The notes under the pieces were generated by a model. It saw only the letters and a program-made list of their open reading frames with translations. It ran no database searches and was not told the origin of the DNA. The position numbers and the translations under genes are program-made. A DNA stretch of 14,023 nucleotides from CAIMZW01 sp037133095 (GTDB taxonomy: Bacteria; Actinomycetota; Actinomycetes; Nanopelagicales; Nanopelagicaceae), in NCBI GenBank assembly GCA_037133095.1, contig JBAXOT010000037.1:1-14023 (forward strand). The letters run 5' to 3'. This document shows, in pieces, positions 7,204-14,023 of this stretch; positions within the stretch are counted from its first letter, which is position 1; each line of letters begins with the position of its first letter.

Positions 7204-9888
7204 GTGAATTCAGCGGATATACGTGAACGTTGGCTGCGGTTTTTCGAATCAGGCAACAGTCAAGGCTTAAACCACACCGTCGTTCCCTCAGCCTCACTCA
7301 TTGCCGATGACCCAAATTTGTTGTTGGTCAATGCTGGCATGGTGCCCTTTAAGCCGTTTTTCCTAGGCGAGGTGACGCCGCCCTACAAACGAGCCACTTC
7401 CGTTCAAAAATGCGTGCGGACGCTCGATATTGATGAGGTCGGCAAGACCACGAGGCATGCATCTTTCTTTCAAATGTGTGGCAACTTCTCTTTTGGTGAT
7501 TATTTTAAGGAAGGTGCCATTGCGATGGCATGGGAACTACTCACCAAGCCCATTAGCCAAGGCGGCTATGGATTTGAGGAGTCCAGATTGTGGATCACGG
7601 TCTACCTTAATGATGATGAAGCCGCTGACATTTGGCATCATAAAGTTGGAGTTCCGCGAGAGCGGATTCAACGTCGAGGCATGGCTGATAATTTTTGGTC
7701 GATGGGTGTACCCGGCCCCTGTGGACCATGTTCTGAGATTTTTTACGATCGAGGTCCACAGTATGGAAAAGATGGTGGTCCGATTGCTGATGAAGATCGC
7801 TATATCGAGGTGTGGAATTTAGTATTCATGCAAAATGTTCGTGGTCAAGGCGGCACGAAAGATGAGTTCCCCGTTGTGGGTGAATTGCCGGCGAAAAGTA
7901 TCGATACCGGTCTCGGTCTCGAACGTATGGCAGCTTTTTTGCAGGGCGTAGAAAATATTTACGAAATTGATACCACGATGCAGATTCTCACCAAGGCAGT
8001 CGACTTAACTGGGGTCACCTACGGCTCGCAAGTCAAGAGCGATGTCAGCCTTCGTGTTATCGCAGATCATGCGCGAACGGCAATGATGCTCATAGGCGAT
8101 GGGGTGCTGCCCGGAAACGAGGGGCGCGGTTATGTTTTGCGTCGGATGATGCGTCGCACGATTCGAAATATGCGAATCTTGGGATCCCACGAACCAATCA
8201 TCTCTGAGTTGATGACTTCTTCCATTGAAGCCATGGGTCCGCAATACCCAGAATTGATCTCGAATAAAGACCGAATCTTGGCAATAGCGGTCGCCGAAGA
8301 AGAGTCGTTCCTTCAAACCCTCAAGAGCGGCACTCAAATTTTTGACATCGCGGCCGTTGAAGTGAAGAGCAGTAAGAGTTCCCGCCTCACGGGAGACACT
8401 GCATTTAAACTGCACGACACATATGGCTTTCCTTTTGATTTAACTTTGGAAATGGCCTCTGAAATTGGTCTCGCGGTTGATGAAGAGGGATTCCGCAGAC
8501 TTATGAAGGAACAAAAGGATCGGGCAAAGGCAGATGCTCGGGCGAAGAAGACAGGTCACACCGACCTGAGTGAGTACCGAGCGATCATTGATTCCCTTGG
8601 TGCCACTACATTTTTAGGATATGAATTCAATCAGTTGGAATCAACGGTCAAAGCCATTGTTCGGGATGGAAAGTCGGTCTCCGATGCCACGATCGATCAA
8701 GAAATAGAAATTATTCTTGATAGAACACCTTTCTACGCAGAAGGTGGTGGTCAACTTCCAGACGCCGGGCTGATTCGCCTATCCAACGGGTCTGTTGTCG
8801 AAGTGGATGAGGTACAGACTCCAGTTCCTGGCTTGTACGTTCATCGTGGTCGAGTTATTGAAGGCACCGTCGAAACTAACCTTTCGGCCTTTGCGGCAAT
8901 CGACCAACATCGACGTCAAGCAATTTCACGAGCGCATACCGCCACACATATGGTCCACAAGGCTTTTCGTGAAGCTTTGGGCGAGAGCGCGACACAAGCT
9001 GGATCTGAAAATGCCCCAGGGAGATTCCGTTTCGACTTTCCTGCTGCTGGTGCGGTACCCGCCAGCGTTCTTGTTGATGTCGAACACCGAGTCAACTCAC
9101 TTCTCCTCGAAAATTTATCCGTCCATGCCCAGGTTATGTCCCAGCCAGAGGCAAAAGCGATGGGTGCAATGGCTCTGTTCGGTGAGAAATATGGTGACCG
9201 AGTGCGTGTTGTGAGCGTAGGAGACTGGGCGCATGAACTCTGCGGCGGTACCCATGTGTCGGCCTCTGGCCAACTTGGTGTGGTCAAATTGCTTTCAGAA
9301 GCATCGATCGGCGCAGGCGTTCGCCGAGTCGAAGCCCTTGTTGGTGCCGATGCTTTCGATTTTCTCGCCCAAGAGCATGTGCTGCTGAATTCCTTGACGG
9401 AGATTATCAAGGGTGCTCGAGTGGACGAACTGCCGGAACGAATTAATAGTCTTGTAGAGCGCATGAAAGCCATGGAGAAGGAACTCGCTACTTTCAGAAC
9501 CGCTGCGGCATTGAAAGAGGCGGATGCGCTGCTCTCGAAAGTCGAACGATTGGGCGATATTTCACTGATTGATGCAGTTCTGGCTGACGGAATTGGCAAC
9601 GATGATTTGCGCCAAATCGCCAACAGTTTGCGGGCAAAGCTCCCGGGTGGCGTTGTCGTTTTGGCTTCAAATAACGACGGGCGGATATCCCTCGTTGTCT
9701 CAGCAAGCAGCGCCGCCAATCACTTGGGAATCAAAGCTGGCTCATTGATTAAGGTAGGTTCGGCAATTCTCGGTGGGGGCGGCGGCGGGAAAGATGACTT
9801 TGCTCAAGGCGGCGGAAGTGAAATCGCTCTGGTCGAACAGGCACTTTTGGAGATTCGCAAATCCATCGCTCAAACTCTGGGCATGTAA
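7204..9888 (+). CDS. alaS: Alanyl-tRNA synthetase
   Basis: This class II synthetase charges tRNA(Ala) and clears mischarged Ser/Gly-tRNA(Ala). It has 894 residues, normal for the family. The aminoacylation core fills about 1-240, with NAGMVPFKPFF (43-53), MCGNFSFGDYFKEG (91-104) and DTGLGLERM (234-242). The tRNA-recognition region follows to about 460. The editing domain carries the zinc-binding residues HTATH (578-582) and CGGTH (680-684). The C-Ala domain ends with a glycine run GGGGGGKDDFAQGGG (857-871), typical of the family. The start is GTG at 7204, five bases after the DUF948 stop. The Shine-Dalgarno is weak (AAGAG at 7191-7195), so translation may depend on coupling. Both editing and synthetic sites are complete. 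Confidence 0.98.
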   Translation: MNSADIRERWLRFFESGNSQGLNHTVVPSASLIADDPNLLLVNAGMVPFKPFFLGEVTPPYKRATSVQKCVRTLDIDEVGKTTRHASFFQMCGNFSFGDYFKEGAIAMAWELLTKPISQGGYGFEESRLWITVYLNDDEAADIWHHKVGVPRERIQRRGMADNFWSMGVPGPCGPCSEIFYDRGPQYGKDGGPIADEDRYIEVWNLVFMQNVRGQGGTKDEFPVVGELPAKSIDTGLGLERMAAFLQGVENIYEIDTTMQILTKAVDLTGVTYGSQVKSDVSLRVIADHARTAMMLIGDGVLPGNEGRGYVLRRMMRRTIRNMRILGSHEPIISELMTSSIEAMGPQYPELISNKDRILAIAVAEEESFLQTLKSGTQIFDIAAVEVKSSKSSRLTGDTAFKLHDTYGFPFDLTLEMASEIGLAVDEEGFRRLMKEQKDRAKADARAKKTGHTDLSEYRAIIDSLGATTFLGYEFNQLESTVKAIVRDGKSVSDATIDQEIEIILDRTPFYAEGGGQLPDAGLIRLSNGSVVEVDEVQTPVPGLYVHRGRVIEGTVETNLSAFAAIDQHRRQAISRAHTATHMVHKAFREALGESATQAGSENAPGRFRFDFPAAGAVPASVLVDVEHRVNSLLLENLSVHAQVMSQPEAKAMGAMALFGEKYGDRVRVVSVGDWAHELCGGTHVSASGQLGVVKLLSEASIGAGVRRVEALVGADAFDFLAQEHVLLNSLTEIIKGARVDELPERINSLVERMKAMEKELATFRTAAALKEADALLSKVERLGDISLIDAVLADGIGNDDLRQIANSLRAKLPGGVVVLASNNDGRISLVVSASSAANHLGIKAGSLIKVGSAILGGGGGGKDDFAQGGGSEIALVEQALLEIRKSIAQTLGM

Positions 9889-9890
9889 CC

Positions 9891-10337
9891 ATGCTCATCG
9901 GACGTCGCCTGGCCTTTGACTATGGCGATGTGCGAATTGGAATTGCGATCTCGGATTTGGGTGGCATTCTCGCATCGCCATTGACAACATTATTAGCGAA
10001 GTCAGATGATTTGGAATCCAACTTAAAAGAGTTAATAGTCGAGTTCAATCCGATTTACATAATCGTGGGAAACCCGTTGCACCTTTCCGGACGAGATAGC
10101 GCCAAGAGTGAATCAGCCAAGAATTTTCTAAATTTGCTCACGACATTAACCGATGCCCGCCTTTTCTCAGTTGATGAAAGGTTGAGCACGGTTTCTGCGC
10201 TGAAGACTTTGAAGTCTTCCGGTATTAATGCCAAACAAGCCAAAGGTCGGGTGGACGAAATGGCCGCGGTTGCCATTTTGGAACAGGCACTTGACCAGGA
10301 ACGACTCACTGGAAGAATCAATGGAATTGCACTGTGA
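9891..10337 (+). CDS. ruvX: RuvX (YqgF) nuclease, 16S rRNA 5'-end maturation / Holliday junction resolvase-like
   Basis: At 148 residues this is a compact RNase H-fold protein of the YqgF family. Visible blocks are LAFDYGDVRIGIAISD (7-22) with catalytic Asp10, VGNPLHLSGRDS (59-70), DERLSTV (95-101) with the second acidic pair, and VDEMAAVAIL (121-130) with Asp122. Family members process the 5' end of 16S pre-rRNA and were first described as putative Holliday-junction resolvases. The family's usual glycine-leucine-proline in the second block reads Gly-Asn-Pro here, a mild change. It starts two bases after the alaS stop without a clear Shine-Dalgarno, so re-initiation is likely. It overlaps the next gene by four bases (GTGA). 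The order alaS-ruvX-mltG is widely conserved in Actinobacteria and supports the call. Confidence 0.95.
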   Translation: MLIGRRLAFDYGDVRIGIAISDLGGILASPLTTLLAKSDDLESNLKELIVEFNPIYIIVGNPLHLSGRDSAKSESAKNFLNLLTTLTDARLFSVDERLSTVSALKTLKSSGINAKQAKGRVDEMAAVAILEQALDQERLTGRINGIAL

Positions 10338-11338
10338 AACGCATACAAGTTTTATGGGCGCTGGGTGTTCTCGGAGTTATTTCAATTATTGCGGTTTTAC
10401 TGGTGCCGGAGAGTAAAGATTTTCCGGCGGGACACCCAGGTCCTACCGTAGAAGTGGTTGTTTCAAATGGTGCAGGGGGATTAGCCATCGGCGCTGCGCT
10501 GCAGAGCGCAGGTGTCATTAAAGAGAAGACGAAATTTTTCCAACTTGCCGTAAAAGATTCGCGGGCAAAATCAATCGCGCCTGGGGTACATCGAGTCGAA
10601 TCTCATCTACCCGTATCCCAAGCGCTGGCTGAAATGATTGATCCCAAACGACTTATTGGGATTGTAGAAATATCGGAGGGCTCTACTTTTTCCGATGTAC
10701 AAAAGAGTCTGAGAGCCAATTCCTCTATCGCGGCGTCGGCTTCATCACTTCTTGCAAAAATTGCGCCAGCCATTGCAAATCCAACTAACTCTTTGGAAGG
10801 TCAGATCTACCCTGCTCGGTACTCCTTCGAGCCTGGTACGACCGAATTTGCGGCCATTAAATCAATGGTGGCGAAATTCAAGAATTCTTCCACTTTCCTG
10901 AATTTACAACGCGGTTACCTCACATACACTCCATACCAAGTGCTGGTGATTGCCTCTCTTGCACAAATTGAGGGTGATCCTCAAGACTTCGCGAAAGTCG
11001 CGCAAGTTATTTACAACCGATTGAAAATCGGAATGCCTTTGCAATTGAATTCGAGTGTGCAATTTGCTGCGAAACTCAGAGGTCAAATCTCCCTCTCGTT
11101 GTCGGCAACGAAAATTGATTCTCCTTACAACACTTACAAAAATATTGGTTTACCACCCACTCCGATCAGCAATCCGAGCGATATGGCCATAATGGCATCA
11201 TTGCATCCAGAACCAGGCTCCTGGCTCTATTTCATTACCGTGGCACCCGGGGATACCCGATTTACGGCGCGGTATTCGGAGTTTCAACAGTGGAATCAAC
11301 TCTTCCAAAAGAATTTGGCCGCCGGAGCTTTTAAATGA
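10334..11338 (+). CDS. mltG: MltG (YceG-like) endolytic murein transglycosylase
   Basis: This 334-residue protein has one N-terminal transmembrane helix (about 7-24) and an extracytoplasmic domain, so it acts at the outer face of the membrane on nascent peptidoglycan. A LysM-like region (about 40-115) is followed by the YceG core. LEGQIYPARYSF (154-165) matches the family's LEG-x-x-x-P-x-x-Y block. IASLAQIEGD (206-215) holds Glu213, which aligns with the catalytic glutamate as I recall it from E. coli MltG. SPYNTYKNIGLPPTPISNP (263-281) is the family signature. The usual glutamate two residues before the catalytic one is Gln211 here, which I believe is seen in other actinobacteria. The cytoplasmic tail is very short. 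Start is GTG inside the ruvX stop. The enzyme looks intact. Confidence 0.94.
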   Translation: MKRIQVLWALGVLGVISIIAVLLVPESKDFPAGHPGPTVEVVVSNGAGGLAIGAALQSAGVIKEKTKFFQLAVKDSRAKSIAPGVHRVESHLPVSQALAEMIDPKRLIGIVEISEGSTFSDVQKSLRANSSIAASASSLLAKIAPAIANPTNSLEGQIYPARYSFEPGTTEFAAIKSMVAKFKNSSTFLNLQRGYLTYTPYQVLVIASLAQIEGDPQDFAKVAQVIYNRLKIGMPLQLNSSVQFAAKLRGQISLSLSATKIDSPYNTYKNIGLPPTPISNPSDMAIMASLHPEPGSWLYFITVAPGDTRFTARYSEFQQWNQLFQKNLAAGAFK

Positions 11339-12132
11339 TTCGCGCAGCAGTTTTAGGTAGTCCCGTTTCGCATAGTCTCTCGCCATTGCTTCATAACAGC
11401 GCGTATGAATTTCTCGGCATCGAAGGTCGCTACGAACACATTGAAGTAAAAAACTTCGAGTTGGAAAGTTTTATGCGGCAGGCACTCGCAGAAGGGTGGT
11501 CAGGATTTTCGTTGACCATGCCACTGAAGGAAACAGTTGTCTCTTTAGCCAATAGGGTCGATTCGCGCGCCGCGAGAATCTCATCGGCAAATACGTTGAT
11601 AATCGAGTCTGGGGAGTATTTCGCATTCTCTTCGGATCTTCTGGCTTTCGAACGAATACTGGAGAAAGTGCAATTCAAGAGCGTTGCCGTCATTGGCGGA
11701 GGTGGTACCGCGCGTGCCGCAATCGGTGCCATAGATGGCAGAGTAAACGAGATAGATGTCCTGGTTCGCGACGATAAACGTCGATCTTCCCTCGAGGCCT
11801 GTGTCCAAATCTCTCGGGTCAACTTATGCGAGTTCGATTCCAGTATTTCTGAGTATGACCTCGTTATCTCCACCGTTCCTGCTGGAGCCAGCGATGAACT
11901 GGCAGATGCCTGCCAAAATCCATCCGGAACACTTTTTGAGGTTCTGTATCACCCGTGGCCTACCAGGCTGAGTTCGAAATGGGAAACCGCAGGAATGCCG
12001 GTTTTCTCTGGCTTTGACCTTTTGGTCGAGCAAGCGCTGGATCAAATCCAAGCCATGCTCCGAATTGAGATTGATTACGCCGCTCTGCGATCCCATTTAT
12101 TTAGTGCTTTAGCGCAAAATCTGACTCGATAA
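11335..12132 (+). CDS. aroE: Shikimate dehydrogenase
   Basis: This enzyme catalyses NADP(H)-dependent interconversion of 3-dehydroshikimate and shikimate in the cytosolic shikimate pathway. It has 265 residues. The substrate-binding N-terminus shows GSPVSHSLSPLLHN (8-21). MPLKE (62-66) holds the catalytic Lys65, ANT (85-87) the conserved Asn86, and Asp101 completes the Lys-Asp dyad. The nucleotide-binding loop is GGGGTARAAI (121-130). FSGFDLLVEQA (224-234) closes the active site with the conserved Gln. Around Asp101 the usual Asn-Thr-Asp-Gly reads Ser-Ser-Asp-Leu, a divergence noted separately. The start ATG overlaps the mltG stop (ATGA), with GGAG at 11324-11327. It is followed by the 97-bp gap before aroC. 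Confidence 0.94.
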   Translation: MIRAAVLGSPVSHSLSPLLHNSAYEFLGIEGRYEHIEVKNFELESFMRQALAEGWSGFSLTMPLKETVVSLANRVDSRAARISSANTLIIESGEYFAFSSDLLAFERILEKVQFKSVAVIGGGGTARAAIGAIDGRVNEIDVLVRDDKRRSSLEACVQISRVNLCEFDSSISEYDLVISTVPAGASDELADACQNPSGTLFEVLYHPWPTRLSSKWETAGMPVFSGFDLLVEQALDQIQAMLRIEIDYAALRSHLFSALAQNLTR

Positions 12133-12229
12133 GAGGTTCAATGTGGAGCGCAAGGAACTCCTCATCTGCGAGAATATGAACCCTGCTCGGTCTTGAGGTA
12201 AAAGTCCGAAAAATCTATGGGGAGTTTTC
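12133..12229 (+). other. 97-bp aroE-aroC intergenic region with tiny ORF and weak inverted repeat
   Basis: This is the longest gene-free stretch after position 111. ATG at 12141 opens a 12-codon reading frame ending TGA at 12177-12179 (MWSARNSSSARI), with AAGAGG (12131-12136) four bases upstream of its start. GGTTCA (12135-12140) pairs with TGAACC (12177-12182), and GGAG (12145-12148) can pair with CTCC (12158-12161) inside it, giving a possible interrupted hairpin. There is no T-run and no convincing promoter. It could be a leader region, a re-initiation ORF, or the scar of a lost gene; in some actinobacteria a prepilin peptidase gene sits near here. Chance remains a fair explanation. Confidence 0.3.
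12219..12224 (+). promoter_or_regulatory. Ribosome binding site of aroC
   Basis: GGGGAG lies five bases before the ATG at 12230. It is well placed and strong, as expected for a gene not coupled to an upstream stop codon. Confidence 0.7.
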
Positions 12230-13414
12230 ATGATTCGTTGGTTGACCGCAGGCGAGTCCCACGGCCAAGCTCTCACGGCAATCCTTGAAGGAATGCCAGC
12301 CCATATTGAAATTACCTCAGCGGATATTGACCTGGATCTAGCTCGTAGACGCTTAGGTTTTGGGCGTGGTGCCAGGCAGAGTTTTGAAGCGGATGTCATT
12401 TCGATTCTGGGCGGGGTGAGGCACGGTCAAAGTCAGGGTGGTCCCATCGCCATTGAGATTGGCAATTCCGAGTGGCCAAAGTGGAGCAAGGTTATGTCTG
12501 CCGATCCGGTTGACTCCGAAGAATTGGCTTCGCTGGCACGCAATGCCCCACTGAGTCGCCCTCGCCCTGGACATGCCGATTTGGTAGGAATGCAGAAGTT
12601 CGCCTTTACGGATGCGAGACCAATTTTGGAGCGAGCCAGCGCTCGAGAGACAGCCGCTCGGGTTGCATTAGGTGCTGTCGCCCGGGCATTCCTCGAACAA
12701 ACTGTTGGGGTTCGTATTCTCAGCCATGTGGTTGGGATCGGCGAAGCAAAGGTCGATGCAGATCTTGAGCTTCCGGCTTTTAGTGATCGTGAGGTTATTG
12801 ACGCTGATCCGGTTCGGTGCGCTTATCCAGAAGCGAGTGCCGCAATGGTCGCTGAAATCGAGGCCGCTCATGGTGCTGGTGACACGCTCGGGGGCGTAAT
12901 TGAAATTTTGGCCTTTGATCTTCCACCAGGGCTTGGTTCGCATACTCATTGGGATCGTCGGTTAGATGCTCGATTAGCAGCAGCCATGATGGGAATTCAA
13001 GCCATAAAGGGTGTGGAGATAGGAGATGGTTTCCTGACAGCCACGAGACGTGGCTCGGTCGCCCATGATGAAATCGAAAGGGATGCATCGGGAAAGATAG
13101 TTCGACGAAGTGATCGAGCCGGTGGAACTGAAGGTGGAATGAGCAATGGTGAGATATTGCGCGTCCGGATTGCTATGAAGCCTATTTCTACCGTCCCTCG
13201 AGCCCTCGATACCATTGATGTTCTTACCGGCGAACCGGCTAAAGCTATCAACCAGCGTTCGGATGTCTGCGCCGTTCCGGCTGCAGGTATCGTCGGTGAA
13301 GCCATGATGGCACTGGTACTCGCTGATGCTGTGTTAGAGAAATTTGGTGGCGACAGCGTCGCTGAAACCAGACGTAATTGTGAATCGTATCTTTCCCACC
13401 TCGAGATCCGATAG
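12230..13414 (+). CDS. aroC: Chorismate synthase
   Basis: This is the last enzyme of the shikimate pathway. It converts 5-enolpyruvylshikimate-3-phosphate to chorismate using reduced FMN, in the cytosol. At 394 residues it has the length usual for Gram-positive forms. Signatures are GESHG (8-12) with His11, RRRLGFGRG (39-47), RPGHADL (112-118) with His115, ERASARETAARVALGA (134-149), IKGVEIGDGF (259-268), GGTEGGMSNG (298-307) and RSDVCAVPAAG (343-353) with Asp345. His11, His115 and Asp345 correspond to the family's active-site residues. The start has its own good ribosome binding site. Its stop is eight bases before the ATG of aroK, as in a standard aroC-aroK-aroB cluster. Confidence 0.98.
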   Translation: MIRWLTAGESHGQALTAILEGMPAHIEITSADIDLDLARRRLGFGRGARQSFEADVISILGGVRHGQSQGGPIAIEIGNSEWPKWSKVMSADPVDSEELASLARNAPLSRPRPGHADLVGMQKFAFTDARPILERASARETAARVALGAVARAFLEQTVGVRILSHVVGIGEAKVDADLELPAFSDREVIDADPVRCAYPEASAAMVAEIEAAHGAGDTLGGVIEILAFDLPPGLGSHTHWDRRLDARLAAAMMGIQAIKGVEIGDGFLTATRRGSVAHDEIERDASGKIVRRSDRAGGTEGGMSNGEILRVRIAMKPISTVPRALDTIDVLTGEPAKAINQRSDVCAVPAAGIVGEAMMALVLADAVLEKFGGDSVAETRRNCESYLSHLEIR

Positions 13415-13418
13415 GGAT
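13413..13418 (+). promoter_or_regulatory. Ribosome binding site deciding the aroK start
   Basis: AGGGAT overlaps the aroC stop. It sits at a normal distance from the ATG at 13423 but almost touches the in-frame TTG at 13420. This favours the ATG. Confidence 0.5.
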
Positions 13419-13422
13419 CTTG

Positions 13423-13935
13423 ATGCCAAGAGTTATTTTGATTGGACCACCTGGCGCTGGTAAATCATCCGTAGCGAAGGCTTTGGCGCGGCTGTGGCAG
13501 GTCGATATTTGTGACACCGACCATTTGATAGAAGAGCGCGCGGGAAAGAAGATATCTGCCATTTTTGTCGAGGATGGTGAAACAAGTTTTCGTGCGTTAG
13601 AGAAGGAAGTTGTGGCGGAATCCGTTCTAGGATCGACCCCAATTCTCTCTCTCGGTGGCGGGGCGGTTTTGGACCCCGATTCCCAACGGGCGATTCGGGA
13701 TTCTGGCGCCAAGGTAATTTTTCTCGATGTTTCCATTTCGCAAGCAGCCCCGAGAGTCGGCTTTAATAAGGATCGTCCTTTGCTTCTGATTAACCCTCGA
13801 CAGCAGTGGTTGGCATTGATGGAAAAGCGACGTCCGATTTATGAATCTCTTGCCTCGGTTGTAGTTTCAACCGACAATAAGAAAGCCAGCGAAGTTGCGC
13901 ATGAAATAAATACGTGGTTGGCGGCGAACGGATGA
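13423..13935 (+). CDS. aroK: Shikimate kinase
   Basis: This enzyme phosphorylates shikimate to shikimate-3-phosphate with ATP, a cytosolic P-loop step between AroE and EPSP synthase. From the ATG it has 170 residues, the normal size. The P-loop is GPPGAGKSS (8-16). Shikimate-binding residues are Asp33 in CDTDHLIE (30-37), Arg57 in FRALE (56-60) and the GGG at 78-80. The lid carries DRPLL (117-121) with Arg118. RRPIYE (136-141) carries the C-terminal Arg. All key residues are present. An in-frame TTG at 13420 would add only one residue and is poorly spaced from the Shine-Dalgarno. The stop overlaps the next start as ATGA. Confidence 0.97.
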   Translation: MPRVILIGPPGAGKSSVAKALARLWQVDICDTDHLIEERAGKKISAIFVEDGETSFRALEKEVVAESVLGSTPILSLGGGAVLDPDSQRAIRDSGAKVIFLDVSISQAAPRVGFNKDRPLLLINPRQQWLALMEKRRPIYESLASVVVSTDNKKASEVAHEINTWLAANG

Positions 13936-14023
13936 GGTCAATCAGCGTCTCTTCCGAACGAGAGTACGAAGTAAAAGTGGGAACCTCTTGGTTAGAGGAG
14001 TTGCACGATCTGGCAACTAGGTA
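13932..14023 (+). CDS. aroB: 3-Dehydroquinate synthase, N-terminus only (cut by window end)
   Basis: ATG at 13932 overlaps the aroK stop (ATGA) and opens a frame of 30 codons that runs off the window. The visible residues, including SEREYEVKVG and WLEELHDL, match the typical beginning of dehydroquinate synthase: a strand with Tyr-x-Val-x-x-Gly, then a helix. The NAD- and zinc-binding parts lie beyond the edge. The identification rests mainly on the aroC-aroK-aroB order, conserved in Actinobacteria, with the N-terminal pattern as support. The enzyme makes 3-dehydroquinate from DAHP, the second step of the shikimate pathway. Confidence 0.83.
   Translation, partial: MRSISVSSEREYEVKVGTSWLEELHDLATR

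Noticed and set aside
8916..9719. 267-codon open frame on the minus strand within alaS
   Set aside because: It lies wholly opposite conserved alaS codons, including the editing motifs. Its product is a low-complexity Ser/Arg/Ala-rich sequence with no recognisable domain. It is best explained as a shadow of alaS codon usage.
10964..10972. Loss of the catalytic glutamate in MltG (Gln211 in place of the first Glu of the usual Glu-x-Glu)
   Set aside because: The residue I align to the catalytic glutamate is the second one, and it is present as Glu213. The Gln variant appears compatible with activity.
12193..12221. Possible promoter before aroC: TTGAGG and TATGGG separated by 17 bp
   Set aside because: The -10-like element matches the consensus poorly and overlaps the ribosome binding site. 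The transcript would then begin almost at the start codon.

Overview
The window reads as a conserved chromosomal housekeeping segment of an actinobacterium (Actinomycetota). The gene order is metallo-beta-lactamase-fold hydrolase, hisS, aspS, then DUF948, alaS, ruvX, mltG, aroE, aroC, aroK, aroB, which is the order I know from that phylum. Base composition looks close to 50% GC by eye (not computed). That is low for the phylum and suggests a lower-GC lineage such as small-genome aquatic Actinomycetota, but this placement is inference. Every gene supported here is on the + strand. There are no tRNA or rRNA genes, insertion sequences, CRISPR arrays or phage genes.

Region 1 (1-110): a 30-bp tandem repeat, two full copies plus an 11-bp partial third. 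Each full copy carries a perfect 8-bp inverted repeat. It may lie inside the 3' end of an upstream gene that runs off the window.

Region 2 (111-3858): a glyoxalase II-like hydrolase, then histidyl- and aspartyl-tRNA synthetases. AspRS has His31, the residue associated with non-discriminating enzymes, so Asn-tRNA may be made through Asp-tRNA(Asn) and GatCAB.

Region 3 (3874-6791): the least ordinary part. A small predicted lipoprotein of unknown function overlaps, by ATGA, a 752-residue membrane AAA+ zinc protease. The protease resembles FtsH in its Walker A/B, pore-loop, arginine-finger, HEACH and third-ligand motifs. It departs from FtsH in having a three- or four-helix membrane region and about 60 extra residues between Walker B and sensor 1. 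The pair sits where I would expect rarA and rpsD in many actinobacteria.

Region 4 (6812-10337): a DUF948 membrane/coiled-coil protein, alanyl-tRNA synthetase, and the RuvX (YqgF) RNase H-fold nuclease for 16S rRNA maturation.

Region 5 (10334-14023): MltG endolytic transglycosylase, then four shikimate/chorismate genes, aroE, aroC, aroK and the start of aroB. The only gene-free gap above about 25 bp after position 111 is the 97 bp between aroE and aroC, which holds a tiny ORF and a weak inverted repeat.

Stop/start overlaps (803, 4533, 10334, 11335, 13932) and gaps mostly under 25 bp suggest long co-transcribed units. No convincing internal promoter or terminator was found.
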